DNA of 64,000 bases from Paenibacillus sp. DCT19 (GTDB taxonomy: Bacteria > Bacillota > Bacilli > Paenibacillales > Paenibacillaceae): contig NZ_CP029639.1 in NCBI RefSeq assembly GCF_003268635.1, positions 4,351,501-4,415,500 of the forward strand, read 5' to 3'. The notes below the pieces were generated by a model. The model worked only from the letters and a program-made list of their open reading frames with translations. It was not told the origin of the DNA and searched no databases. Shown here piece by piece: positions 18,406 to 28,000 of the stretch (position 1 is the stretch's first letter; the number at the start of each line of letters is the position of its first letter). The position numbers were made by a program, and so were the translations under genes.

Positions 18406-18651
18406 TTACTCCGATGCGATCTTTACATTCAGTCCATGCTTAGCAAATACATCAGACATGGCTGCTTTGGCCTCATCGGCATCTGGACCATGAACATGCA
18501 ATTCATAGCTATGAGTGCTGATCAGTGTTGTAAACAAGCCCAAGATACTTTTCACATCGATATACTTGTTCTCTGAATGAAGCACGATTGAAGAAGTAAA
18601 CTTGCCTGCTGTTTGAGCAATTTCCACTACAGCCGCGTTATTACTCGACAT
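18406..18651 (-). CDS. HPr-fold protein lacking the His15 region
   Basis: 81-aa protein that aligns with HPr from about residue 19 onward: QTAGKFTSSIVLHSENKYID, then VKSILGL (the Ser46 site of HPr is KSIMGV) and a helical end ADEAKAAMSDVFAKHGL. The first strand and the phosphorylatable GLHARPA loop are missing. GGAGGG sits 6 nt before the ATG, so the short form is the real start. It cannot carry a PTS phosphate on His15; a regulatory role through the Ser46-like site is speculation. Single gene with a terminator. Confidence 0.8.
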   Translation of the reverse strand: MSSNNAAVVEIAQTAGKFTSSIVLHSENKYIDVKSILGLFTTLISTHSYELHVHGPDADEAKAAMSDVFAKHGLNVKIASE

Positions 18652-18747
18652 AGGAATCCCTCCGTCTTTTCACTTTTGGTATCATCTATTAATTACCACT
18701 ACATGATACCGTGAATCCGCTTTCCTAGCAACAGCAAAATACCGATG

Positions 18748-19863
18748 CTATTTCAAACGGTCTGGATTCAGGCATTCCAGCTCAGGAATAACGAAAATAC
18801 CATCTTTGCGGATCAGTACATCGTCAAAATAAATCTCTCCTCCGCCGTAATCTGGACGTTGAATCAATACCAGATCCCAGTGAATGGATGAACGGTTTCC
18901 ATTATCTGTTTCTTCATATGCCTGCCCAGGTGTAAAATGTAGGCTTCCAGCGATTTTCTCATCAAACAGGATATCTTTCATAGGATGAAGAATGTATGGA
19001 TTGAATCCAATAGCGAATTCACCAATATGACGTGCACCATCATCCGAATCCAAAATATCATTCAGGCGCGCTGTATCATTGCTTGTCGCTTCTACAATTT
19101 TGCCGTCTTTGAATGTGAACTTAATATTCTCAAACGTAACACCGTTATACAGCGTTGCTGCATTATAACTGATCGTTCCATTTACGGAGTCACGTACCGG
19201 AGCACTGTATACTTCTCCATCTGGAATATTTTTTTGACCAGAACACTTCACTGCACCGATATCCTTGATGGAGAAGCTGAGATCTGTTCCTGGCCCTGTA
19301 ATACGCACTTTATCCGTACGGTTCATGAGGTTAGCCAGTGCGTCTTGTGCTTTATCCATTTTGGCATAATCGAGGTTACATACATCGAAGTAGAAGTCTT
19401 CAAACGCCTCTGTGCTCGTGTTCGCGAGTTGTGCCATACTTGCATTCGGGTAGCGCAATACAACCCATTTGGTATGCTTCACGCGCTGCTCGCTATGTAC
19501 AGGATGAGAATACAATGAATTATACATTTTCATCTTCTCTTCTGGTACATCGGACAGATCATTTACGTTCTCGCCCGCACGAATCCCGATGTAACAATCC
19601 ATTTGTTTCATCCGATTCAGATCAATCTCTGCCCATGTTTTCATCATTTCTTCTGTTGCATTTTTGAGCATTGCACGTTGTACCGTTCTGTCGGTCAACT
19701 GGACAAATACATTACCGCCCTTTTTCCCTACTTCCTCAACCACAGCGTTGATTAAGTCACGCTCGCTTCCGATCATCTCGACCAGAACGTTCTCGCCTGG
19801 TTGTACATCCACAGAGTAACCGACCAAGTTAGCCGCCAGCTTCTGGATTCTTGGATCTTTCAT
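18748..19863 (-). CDS. M29 family aminopeptidase (AmpS-like)
   Basis: 371-aa metallo-aminopeptidase of family M29, cytoplasmic and usually Co2+- or Zn2+-dependent, releasing N-terminal residues from peptides. Typical features are YSVDVQPGENVLVE near the N-terminus, SHPVHSEQRVKHTKWVVLRY in the middle, and the metal-binding C-terminal part with GEFAIGFNP, SLHFTPGQAYEET and SSIHWDLV. AGGAGG sits 8 nt before the ATG at 19863, so the longer frame is not used. Single gene. Confidence 0.92.
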   Translation of the reverse strand: MKDPRIQKLAANLVGYSVDVQPGENVLVEMIGSERDLINAVVEEVGKKGGNVFVQLTDRTVQRAMLKNATEEMMKTWAEIDLNRMKQMDCYIGIRAGENVNDLSDVPEEKMKMYNSLYSHPVHSEQRVKHTKWVVLRYPNASMAQLANTSTEAFEDFYFDVCNLDYAKMDKAQDALANLMNRTDKVRITGPGTDLSFSIKDIGAVKCSGQKNIPDGEVYSAPVRDSVNGTISYNAATLYNGVTFENIKFTFKDGKIVEATSNDTARLNDILDSDDGARHIGEFAIGFNPYILHPMKDILFDEKIAGSLHFTPGQAYEETDNGNRSSIHWDLVLIQRPDYGGGEIYFDDVLIRKDGIFVIPELECLNPDRLK

Positions 19864-19977
19864 CTTGTATAATCCTCCTGTCATCTGCCATTCATAATTG
19901 AACAACGGTAAATTACGATACTATTGTAGCACGCTACCGTGATCCCGTCAGCAAGCAACCCTTAACTAGGGTGTGCT

Positions 19978-20834
19978 TTATTGATACTCTCCAAAGTTTA
20001 CATCCGTAACGAGAGCTTCTGTATTCTTTTTATTATTCATATCCTGATAACTAATCTGACTCTCGGATGAAAGCCGAAGAGGTAAGCTGGTTTTGCGATC
20101 TACGGTAAGATGATATACGGTCTGCACACTAGCTGGCTCCATCATTTTATCCATCGTACTCTCTCCCTGCTCCCACACCCGCTCAAGCTCCTGTTCAAGC
20201 TTCGTCTGATTCACACCTCCGATTGCACTTGCCTTGTGCATATATTCCTCTCGCATAGCACTCATCTCGGCATCTAGCTGCGTCATAGCCCATGTCTTGG
20301 CATCCTCAGGATTAAGCTCAATCCGTAGAATCTGAGTGCGTCGTCCCCCGCCATATTCTGATTTAATCGTTTTATTCATGCGATCGATATTCTCCAGCTG
20401 TGAAATCGGATTATAGCGAGATAACGCCCCACGCAAAGGCTCCTGTTGATTAGATAAAGCCATCCATTGCCCCTTCTTCCGCTGAAAGGAAGCACTGAAC
20501 CCTCCAGGTTGCCCAGTAGGCAGGACAGAGGTTGTGCTCATTTGTGTACCCCAGAATTGACTACACCAGGAAGCCGAGTCTGCAAAGTCAGACGGTTATG
20601 ATCCTCCAGTTTGCCTGCAAATTTAAATTGATTCTCGAACACACCATTATTCTCGCGTCGAAGCCCAGCCTGACCCTCGAAACTGAGCTTCTCCTTTCCG
20701 GCAAGTCCGGATAAAGCAAGTGAAAATATCTCCTCTGGTGTTTGAGCTTTCTGTACCAATCCACACCCAGGCGTGCAGAGGAGTATTAAGCTCAAAATCA
20801 ATAACATTACGCGTGCATTCCGATAATTAAACAT
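19978..20834 (-). pseudogene. Putative lipoprotein, frameshifted
   Basis: Two frames form one protein of about 285 aa. The 5' part has a signal peptide and lipobox (LLCTPGCG, cysteine near 24), then a hydrophilic domain up to LPGVVNSG. The 3' part runs from TQMSTTSVLPTGQPGG to VTDVNFGEYQ. Adding one G to the run at 20549-20552 joins them. The mature domain resembles outer-face lipoproteins of the LolA/outer-membrane lipoprotein-sorting fold in general layout, but I do not assign a family. AAGGTGGGG precedes the ATG. Confidence 0.75.
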
Positions 20835-20924
20835 GGCTACCCCACCTTTTTGTCAAACGTTCTCCATAGGCTACCCCTCCGTTAATGACTTATACTGTGT
20901 GATACATAATCATTCTGTTCCCAA

Positions 20925-20967
20925 ATAAAAAAAAGAGAGAACGACTCCGACATCGGAATTGTTCTCC
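20925..20967 (-). terminator. Terminator of the diguanylate cyclase gene
   Basis: Minus strand GAGAACAATTCCGA/TCGGAGTCGTTCTC stem followed by TTTTTTTT. Confidence 0.85.
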
Positions 20968-20968
20968 C

Positions 20969-22945
20969 TTAACGTGTAACTTCTTGTTCTTCTAATACGA
21001 TACGGTTACGTCCTCCATTCTTGGCTTGGTAAAGAGCCATATCTGCGCGATAAAATAGTGATTCTACACTCACTTTTTCATCCATCCAGCTCCACTCCGC
21101 GATCCCGCTTGAGACTGTTACCGACGGCCTTGTCTCTTCTGACACCCGCTGGCGTATGATCTCCGCGTATTCGAGAGCCTGTCGTATCCCTAATTGAGGC
21201 ATATAAATGGCTAACTCTTCGCCGCCCCAGCGGGCACATACATCCTCTGGCCGAACAGAGCTTACGACGATGTCACTCACCTGCTTAAGAACCTGATCCC
21301 CCGTTTGATGGCCAAATGTATCGTTTACCTGCTTGAATTGATCGATATCAACCACAATGAGAGAACCACAGAACTCATGCGCCTGTCGTTCATGAATAAC
21401 ATTATCTAAGTAATGACGAACATATAATCCTGTTAGCATGTCCAGATTAGCCAAACGGCGCACTTCGGCATGAAGTGTTGCATTGGACAGCGCAAGTCCC
21501 ATATGAATTACTAACATCTGCAGCAAGCGATAATTATCGTAAGAGAAAAATTGCTCCTGTGTATGTCCAAGCATAATTACACACTTCACTTCACCGTTCA
21601 CCCGAACCGGTGACGCAATCAGAGATAACGATTTCGTATGATCCATAAATTGAGAAGGAAATGGAGCATGTTGAAGATAGTTAGACATAATAAGCGGCTC
21701 TTCCGATTGATACAATGCACCTGCAATACCGTAATTGTTCGGGAATGATTGGCGGCGTAGCTGATGAACGTTAGAGGACATCACTTCAAACTGGTTCGTA
21801 CTATCATTCAATTGGAGAATACAGCATGATTCAGCTTGGAACATGCCAAGCATCTCTTGTTCAGCGAATTGAAAAATTTCCATCAGTTGCAGACTTTTAT
21901 TCAACCGTTGTGTCAAATCGTTAATTAGACGAAGTTCCTGGATAAGCATATTGGATTGTTCATGCAGTTTCGCATTCTCGAAGGCTGTACCTGCCGTATC
22001 TGCCATCATCGTAATCAATTGCAGATCTGATTCCTCCATCAGCTCATCATTCATCTCAATGTAAAACACACCGTATATGCCCTGTTTTCCTTTGAGAGGT
22101 AACCCCACCTCAATAATTCTGTTCTCACCATCGATCGATCGAACAACAATAAGGCGTCCTTCCATGAAGGAACGTACACAGATATCTTCGCCTCGTTCAT
22201 GAACCAGTAAAGGTTTGATCCGGGCATTAGAGCTGCTCTGGTCTTGGGACATAAAAAGCGTAATTCGCATCGTAGGATACAAATAATCCATGCTGCTAAA
22301 CACTTCATCCAATATCGTATCCACGTCCATATTGTCGTGCATCCGTTGAACAATCTGGAACAGTATTGATCTACGATGTTCTTCACGTGCCGATTGCTCA
22401 TGAGCATGTAACAGATCCGTCATAAATATGTATTCAAACCTGCGGTAAAAGCAAGTCCGATAGTGCGATGCCTCAGCTCGAACCAAGGCTTCTGACGTTT
22501 CATATTGGTTAGGCTCATAGATCAATGCAGTGAATACAGCGAACATATCCTTATTGCTTCTCGAACGGAGTGGAATAGCAAGCAGATGAAATTGCCCATG
22601 CTTATCACTGCTAAGCAAGGATTGTTCTTGTCCCGTTTCCAGACATCTTAATACCGTGAGGCTCACGTCCATGCTTACATCCTCATATGGATCTCCTACG
22701 CTGACGCCTTCGGTATCCCATATATTGAATATCGTAGCTGCATTGTTTGGTATGGGGTTGCGTTGTTGTTGCCAATCGGTAAAGGCCTGCTGTAACAGAC
22801 TCCCCAAATATGAAAAATCAAAAGGTGTGATATCCACTTGCTGCATCCAGAGCGCATGCTCATTATGAAGAGATGCAGCAGATGCGGGATCGCCCGAACT
22901 TGGCGAATTCAGACTGGCTGGTAAACTTCCTAGATGTTCTAACAT
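20969..22945 (-). CDS. GAF-domain diguanylate cyclase
   Basis: 658-aa soluble signalling protein. The N-terminal half has no clear membrane helix. Two GAF-like sensor domains follow (about 205-340 and 360-500), then a GGDEF domain with LTGLYVRHYLD, VDIDQFKQVND and an active-site loop RWGGEEL near 572-578. The inhibitory RxxD site (RPED) lies five residues before it. It should make cyclic di-GMP, controlled by a ligand or redox signal bound in the GAF domains and by product inhibition. AAAGGAG precedes the ATG at 22945. No EAL or HD-GYP domain is attached. Confidence 0.9.
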   Translation of the reverse strand: MLEHLGSLPASLNSPSSGDPASAASLHNEHALWMQQVDITPFDFSYLGSLLQQAFTDWQQQRNPIPNNAATIFNIWDTEGVSVGDPYEDVSMDVSLTVLRCLETGQEQSLLSSDKHGQFHLLAIPLRSRSNKDMFAVFTALIYEPNQYETSEALVRAEASHYRTCFYRRFEYIFMTDLLHAHEQSAREEHRRSILFQIVQRMHDNMDVDTILDEVFSSMDYLYPTMRITLFMSQDQSSSNARIKPLLVHERGEDICVRSFMEGRLIVVRSIDGENRIIEVGLPLKGKQGIYGVFYIEMNDELMEESDLQLITMMADTAGTAFENAKLHEQSNMLIQELRLINDLTQRLNKSLQLMEIFQFAEQEMLGMFQAESCCILQLNDSTNQFEVMSSNVHQLRRQSFPNNYGIAGALYQSEEPLIMSNYLQHAPFPSQFMDHTKSLSLIASPVRVNGEVKCVIMLGHTQEQFFSYDNYRLLQMLVIHMGLALSNATLHAEVRRLANLDMLTGLYVRHYLDNVIHERQAHEFCGSLIVVDIDQFKQVNDTFGHQTGDQVLKQVSDIVVSSVRPEDVCARWGGEELAIYMPQLGIRQALEYAEIIRQRVSEETRPSVTVSSGIAEWSWMDEKVSVESLFYRADMALYQAKNGGRNRIVLEEQEVTR

Positions 22946-23182
22946 GTCAGGCGCTCCTTTGCACCGTTTTTGCATCTCATAGATGCATTAATCTGCATAG
23001 GTTATCGCAAACCTGCAAATTCGTCTGATAACCTTACAGGATAAGTTTATTTAAAGTTAAGATAGAATCTATTTTACTCCCTTTACAACTTTTTTGCATC
23101 CATATTTCAGAAAATTGTCCCATTATTTTAGGCCTAATGACCTATCGACAAATTTAGACGTTTTTTTGCTTTTATCTTAAAC

Positions 23183-23211
23183 TTGACTTTGTGTCTCTCA
23201 AACTGTAATAT
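23183..23211 (+). promoter_or_regulatory. Sigma-A promoter of rpsD
   Basis: TTGACT at 23183-23188, 17-bp spacer, TAATAT at 23206-23211. Confidence 0.75.
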
Positions 23212-23217
23212 AAGTTG

Positions 23218-23400
23218 TTGATGAAGACTACTAAATGGGTCTTTAAATTTGGGCATTACCGGTTGTGTCACCCTCATTCTTTTTGTTGCTTTCAGGACAG
23301 CGGCTGAACTCTCCTGATCGACTTATGCGTGGCTGAGCCAGCATCAACAAATTGGAGCGCAAACAGAGCCCTATATGAACTTTAACTAAAAAGGAGCTAC
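23218..23400 (+). promoter_or_regulatory. Candidate S4 autoregulatory leader of rpsD
   Basis: The transcribed leader is unusually long for a single gene and contains GC-rich segments that can pair (for example GGACAGCGGCTGAAC and GCGTGGCTGAGCCAGC). In B. subtilis, S4 represses its own mRNA through a similar leader. The fold was not computed, so the call rests on position and length. Confidence 0.45.
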
Positions 23401-23407
23401 TTTAAAC

Positions 23408-24007
23408 ATGGCACGTTACACTGGTCCTAAATTTAAATTGAGCCGTCGCCTCGGCATTTCCCTTAGCGGAACAGGCAAAGATTTGAAACGTCCTTTCCCT
23501 CCAGGTCAGCACGGAGCTAACCAACGCAGAAAAATGAGCAACTACGGTATGCAGTTGCAAGAAAAACAAAAACTGCGTCACATGTACGGTTTGGGCGAAA
23601 AACAATTCCGCACTCTGTTTGCTAGAGCGCAAAAAATGCAAGGTATCGCGGGTGAAAACTTCATGTTCTTGCTTGAGTGCCGCCTTGACAACCTCGTTTA
23701 CCGTCTTGGATTTGCTAACTCCCGTGCAGGAGCACGTCAGTTGGTATCCCATGGTCACATCACTGTAAACGGCAAAAAAGTCGACATCGCTTCTTACCAA
23801 GTAAGCACTGGCGACGTAATCAGCTTGCGTGAAAGAAGCCGCGGTTTGTCTTCTGTTAAAGAAGCATTGGAAAACCGTACGCATCTTCCAGCATACGTTG
23901 AGTTCAACGATACAGCAGTTGAGGGTAAATTCATCCGTCTGCCTGAGCGTTCGGAATTGTCCCAAGAAATCGATGAGAAACAAATCGTCGAGTTCTACAA
24001 CCGTTAA
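23408..24007 (+). CDS. rpsD: 30S ribosomal protein S4
   Basis: 199-aa S4, a primary 16S rRNA binding protein and assembly initiator. [20 protein letters not shown] and the S4 RNA-binding domain ([20 protein letters not shown], then [20 protein letters not shown]) are textbook. This is the zinc-free form: no Cys cluster near the N-terminus. AAAAAGGAGC precedes the ATG. It is monocistronic with its own promoter, leader and terminator. Confidence 0.99.
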   Translation: MARYTGPKFKLSRRLGISLSGTGKDLKRPFPPGQHGANQRRKMSNYGMQLQEKQKLRHMYGLGEKQFRTLFARAQKMQGIAGENFMFLLECRLDNLVYRLGFANSRAGARQLVSHGHITVNGKKVDIASYQVSTGDVISLRERSRGLSSVKEALENRTHLPAYVEFNDTAVEGKFIRLPERSELSQEIDEKQIVEFYNR

Positions 24008-24035
24008 TCGTTGCGATTACATTAAATCTTCAAAT

Positions 24036-24072
24036 AAAACAGCTGTCGAGATTTTTTCGACAGCTGTTTTTT
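24036..24072 (+). terminator. Terminator of rpsD
   Basis: AAACAGCTGTCGA/TCGACAGCTGTTT stem with TTTTTT loop and tail. Confidence 0.9.
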
Positions 24073-24180
24073 ATGCTTTTGACTAAAAAAGGCAGAAGTT
24101 GAGGGCAATATAGAAAATTTCGCCGTATCCATAAGAAAAATAACACGTGAAGAACACCGTTTTGATCAGGAAGTGATGAT

Positions 24181-24585
24181 CTAATATCTTAAGAACTTAT
24201 ATGCAAAGTACGTCACAGCAGAAAAAATACCACTCACCATGATAATAATCGCTGATTCAAACACCTCTATTTCAATTCCAAACTGATATATCACAAGCAT
24301 TGTAATTATGACCATTATCATAACTATAAATCCAAGTGAAAATGAAGATTTACAATGCGAAATTATTCTTTCATCATGTTCAGAGTCCACACTTCGTTTA
24401 ACCCCTTTGTTGTCCATAGCCAAAATGATTAAGTTTATCATTGAGCACCCGATTAATCCAAAGCCTAAAGGCATAGCAAACGACAGGTTAGAATTATTTA
24501 ACGCAAACTTCTGGTAGAGAGCAATCGAAAAAACGAGCAGTCCGAGAATACACATAACAATAGATACCACAGTCCATTTCCTCAC
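24181..24585 (-). CDS. Small four-helix membrane protein
   Basis: 134-aa protein with four predicted membrane helices (about 7-27, 37-57, 83-103 and 110-130) and a short charged cytoplasmic loop (KGVKRSVDSEHDERIISH). It resembles the DUF2178-type proteins often encoded with small XRE regulators; the function is unknown. Its GTG overlaps the XRE stop codon (GTGA), and GGGGG precedes it, so the two are translationally coupled. The pair is AT-rich compared with rpsD and the PBP gene. Confidence 0.75.
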   Translation of the reverse strand: MRKWTVVSIVMCILGLLVFSIALYQKFALNNSNLSFAMPLGFGLIGCSMINLIILAMDNKGVKRSVDSEHDERIISHCKSSFSLGFIVMIMVIITMLVIYQFGIEIEVFESAIIIMVSGIFSAVTYFAYKFLRY

Positions 24586-24791
24586 TCAATATCCCCCTCT
24601 TTCTCAAAAATAAAAACTTGTTCAATGCTTTTATTGAACACTCGGGCTATGAGATAAGCCAGCATAATCGATGGATTGTATCGCCCTCTTTCCAATGAAA
24701 TGATGGTCTGACGTGATACGTTAACCTTTTCCGCCAGATCCTGTTGTGTCATGTTAAGCTCTCGACGGTAGATCTCAATTTTATTCTTCAT
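24582..24791 (-). CDS. XRE-family transcriptional regulator
   Basis: 69-aa protein made almost wholly of one Cro/C1-type helix-turn-helix: NKIEIYRRELNMTQQDLAEK, then VNVSRQTIISLERGRYNPS. I start it at 24791 because the promoter -10 at 24838-24843 lies downstream of the longer frame's ATG at 24851. It probably represses its own promoter through the two operators at 24816-24878, together with the membrane protein gene it overlaps. Confidence 0.88.
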   Translation of the reverse strand: MKNKIEIYRRELNMTQQDLAEKVNVSRQTIISLERGRYNPSIMLAYLIARVFNKSIEQVFIFEKEGDIE

Positions 24792-24815
24792 GAATTTCGT
24801 GTCCTCACTCTTCAT

Positions 24816-24835
24816 TTGTAAAGCTAACTTTACAA
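24816..24835. promoter_or_regulatory. Operator O1 of the XRE gene
   Basis: ttgtaaagctaactttacaa: perfect 8-bp arms around CTAA. It covers the expected transcription start. Confidence 0.75.
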
Positions 24836-24837
24836 AA

Positions 24838-24866
24838 AATATATCTCTCACTCCTCAAAATGTCAA
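24838..24866 (-). promoter_or_regulatory. Promoter of the XRE/membrane-protein operon
   Basis: On the minus strand TTGACA, 17-bp spacer, TATATT. Confidence 0.8.
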
Positions 24867-24878
24867 GCTAACTTTACA
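24861..24878. promoter_or_regulatory. Operator O2 of the XRE gene
   Basis: tgtcaagctaactttaca, the same dyad as O1 with one mismatch, covering the -35 hexamer. Centre-to-centre distance to O1 is 44 bp, about four helical turns. Confidence 0.7.
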
Positions 24879-25084
24879 CCAAATTCGTGCCCTAAAACAG
24901 GCTGATAGAAAGGATCTTCTCAAGCCATATTGTTATCTCCTTATGATATGGTACATTTACAAGCATAATAAATAACATAATTTCGAAAATAATGGCATTA
25001 TTCGACTATTGCTTGTATTTCTCAGGCATGCAAACCCACCTTTTTATGCTATAATAAGTGCTGTTAAAAGGAGGAAGACACTGA

Positions 25085-28000
25085 ATGGTTGATGTTAATA
25101 AGAAAAAGCCCGATGAACAGCCTGTCCGCAAGCGTAGCTTCATTCGCAGACTAGGCAGTGTCGTCAAATGGATGGTTGTCCTGGGAATCATGGGGGTACT
25201 ATTCGTAGGCGGTGCTTTAATGGGGTACGTCAGTTCCATTGTGAAAGACGAGCCTGTCCGATCCAGGGCCCTGATTGAACAGAAAGTCAGCGAAAACTCC
25301 ATCACAGGCTTTGCTTACTTCGCCGATGGCAGTCCAATCGGTCAATTACGTACAGAAGAAGACAGACGTCCGGTCACCGTTGACCAGATCCCACAGAAGG
25401 TTATTGATGCAGTTATTGCCATTGAAGACAATCATTTTTACGAACATAAAGGTGTAGACATGAACGGTACACTTCGTGCCGTAAAACAGAAGGTGCTTAA
25501 AGAGTCTGTCCAAACAGGCGGAAGTACACTTACACAACAGTTAGCGCGTCGTGTGTTCCTCAATCTAGATCGTACAGAGGATCGGAAAGTAAAAGAAATT
25601 CTTCTCTCGCTCCGATTGGAACGTTTCTTGACGAAGGACGAGATCATGACTGCATACTTGAACAAGGTTCCTTTCGGTAATGGTTCCAGTGGATATAATG
25701 TCTATGGCATTAAGGCTGCTGCCAAAGGTTTGTTCAATATTAATGATCTGGAGAAAATAAATACGGCTCAAGCTGCTTACCTTGCCGGCTTGCCTCAGCT
25801 CCCCTCTTCATACTCTGCTTTTAATGGTAAAGGCGACTTTGTTGAGGACAATTTTGAGCGCGCAATTAATCGCCAGCACTTGGTTTTACGTCGAATGTTA
25901 GAACTCGGTAAAATCAATCAAACCGAATATAACGAAGCGCTTGCTTTTGACATCAAGAGCTCGCTCGCTCCCAAAACGGTTAAAGCTTACAACACTTATC
26001 CTTATCTTATGATGGAAACTGAACGACAAGCTGCTCAAATCTTGATGACACAGTTGAATGCAGACGCAGACGCTAGCAAAGACACTGGTGAAGCTACAGA
26101 CAAGGATGCAGCGACTAAAGATAGCAGTGCATTATTGGAAGAAGCTCAGCAGCAATTACGCACAGGTGGATATCGCATTTACACTACAATTAACAAAAGT
26201 GTATACAAAACCATGCGTACCATTGCTGAAAATGATAGTAATTTTGCCGCAGACGATCCCAAAAAGGGGAAAGAACAAACGGCAGCTATGTTGATCGACC
26301 ATAAGACTGGTGCCATTCTAGGCATGATCGAAGGTCGAAGCTTCCAAGATGAACAGATGAACTATGCTACGCAGATGGTGCGTCAACCAGGTTCTGCTAT
26401 GAAACCAATTGCAGCATATCTGCCTGCTATGGATGAAGGCTTGGTTCAGCCAGGTTCCGTCGTGGATGATTCACCGATTATTCTTAAAGACGGTCCAAGC
26501 GGATATCACATTCCGAAAAATGCAAATAACCGGTACCAAGGCCTCATCACTGCTCGTAGAGCACTGAATTACTCATTGAATACCGTGGCGCTTAAGTTGT
26601 TTAATGAAGACGTGGGAATTGATAAAGCCTGGGCTTTCGCCAAAAAACTTGGCATTACCACCATTCAGAAAAACGATTATCAAGCACAAACAGGTGTTCT
26701 TGGTGGCCTTCAGTACGGTGTGACCGTCGAGGAACTCACCAACGCCTATGGTGCCATTGCCAACAACGGTGTGTACAACGATTCTTATATGATCAGTAAA
26801 ATTGTAGACTCCAAAGGTAATATCGTTTATAAACACGAAGCAGCTCCTGTTCAGGCCTTCTCCGAGCAGACGGCATATCTCATGACCGACATGCTTCGTA
26901 CGGTCGTTACAGAAGGTACAGCGGATAAAGTACGCGAAAGCTACAAATATTCGAAGAGTGTACCGATTGTCGGAAAAACAGGCTCTACCCAGAACTACGC
27001 CGATGTCTGGTTTGAAGGCTACTCGCCAGATGTCACTTTAGGTGTATGGGTTGGATACAAACAGCCAGTAAACACACTAGAGACCAAGTCTCAGCGCAAA
27101 CGCGCACAGCAGCTATGGACGCAAATTATGAATGAGGTCATCGCCTCAGACAAAGAGCTATTTGTTACAGATAAGTTCGAGAAGCCATCAGGTATAGTGA
27201 CGAAAACCGTCTCCGCTTATAGCGGTAAACTTCCTACGGCTCTGACAGATCGTTTTGTTACAGATATTTTCAACAGTAAATTCGTTCCTAAAGATAGTGA
27301 TGATGGCGTCGCTAAGGCGAAGTACATCACTTACAATGGTGTAAACTACATCCCGCGTGATGAAACACCTAGTGATATGCTCAAGGAAAAAACCGTAATC
27401 AAACGTAAAAAACCAATCTCCGATCTCATTAAAGAGTTGCAAAATGCATTCTCTCGTATGAGCCGGCACGAGTCACTTGCATATTACCTGCCACAGGATG
27501 CAGATTCAGACATGCCAACGCAGATTGATCCACGGCAAGACAACGGTAAAGCTCCGGATGCTCCGGGAAATGTAAGACTGTCTATGTCAAATGGCAGAGC
27601 AATCATTACATTTAATGCTACACCAGAAAGTGATGTTGTCGGGTATCGCTTGTATCGTTCTGTTAATGGTGGAGGATTCCAGAATCAAGGGCAAGTCGTT
27701 CTTACGGGTGAATCTCGATCATTTACGGCGTATGCACAAGGTGGCAACTTCTCATTCTACGTAACAGCAGTTGATGTTGCTGGCAGAGAGTCTGCACCAA
27801 GCGCCATTGCAACTAGCACTGCCGTTGTAGAACCGCCACCAGAGGAAGAAGTGAAGGAACCGATTAACGTTCCTGGAACGATCATCACGCCTGGTGAAGG
27901 TTCAGACGATACTTCGGCTTCGACTGCTCCAAGCACACCGAGTCAGGTAAGTGTTACAGCCCTATCTCAAGGTATTCGTATCCAGTGGGGTTCAAACGCT

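Larger units (their letters stand above)
22946..23407. other. Intergenic region with rpsD promoter and leader
   Basis: About 460 bp without a protein gene. The left part is the AT-rich 5' region of the diguanylate cyclase gene. The right part, from about 23218, is a leader of roughly 190 nt transcribed ahead of rpsD. Confidence 0.7.
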
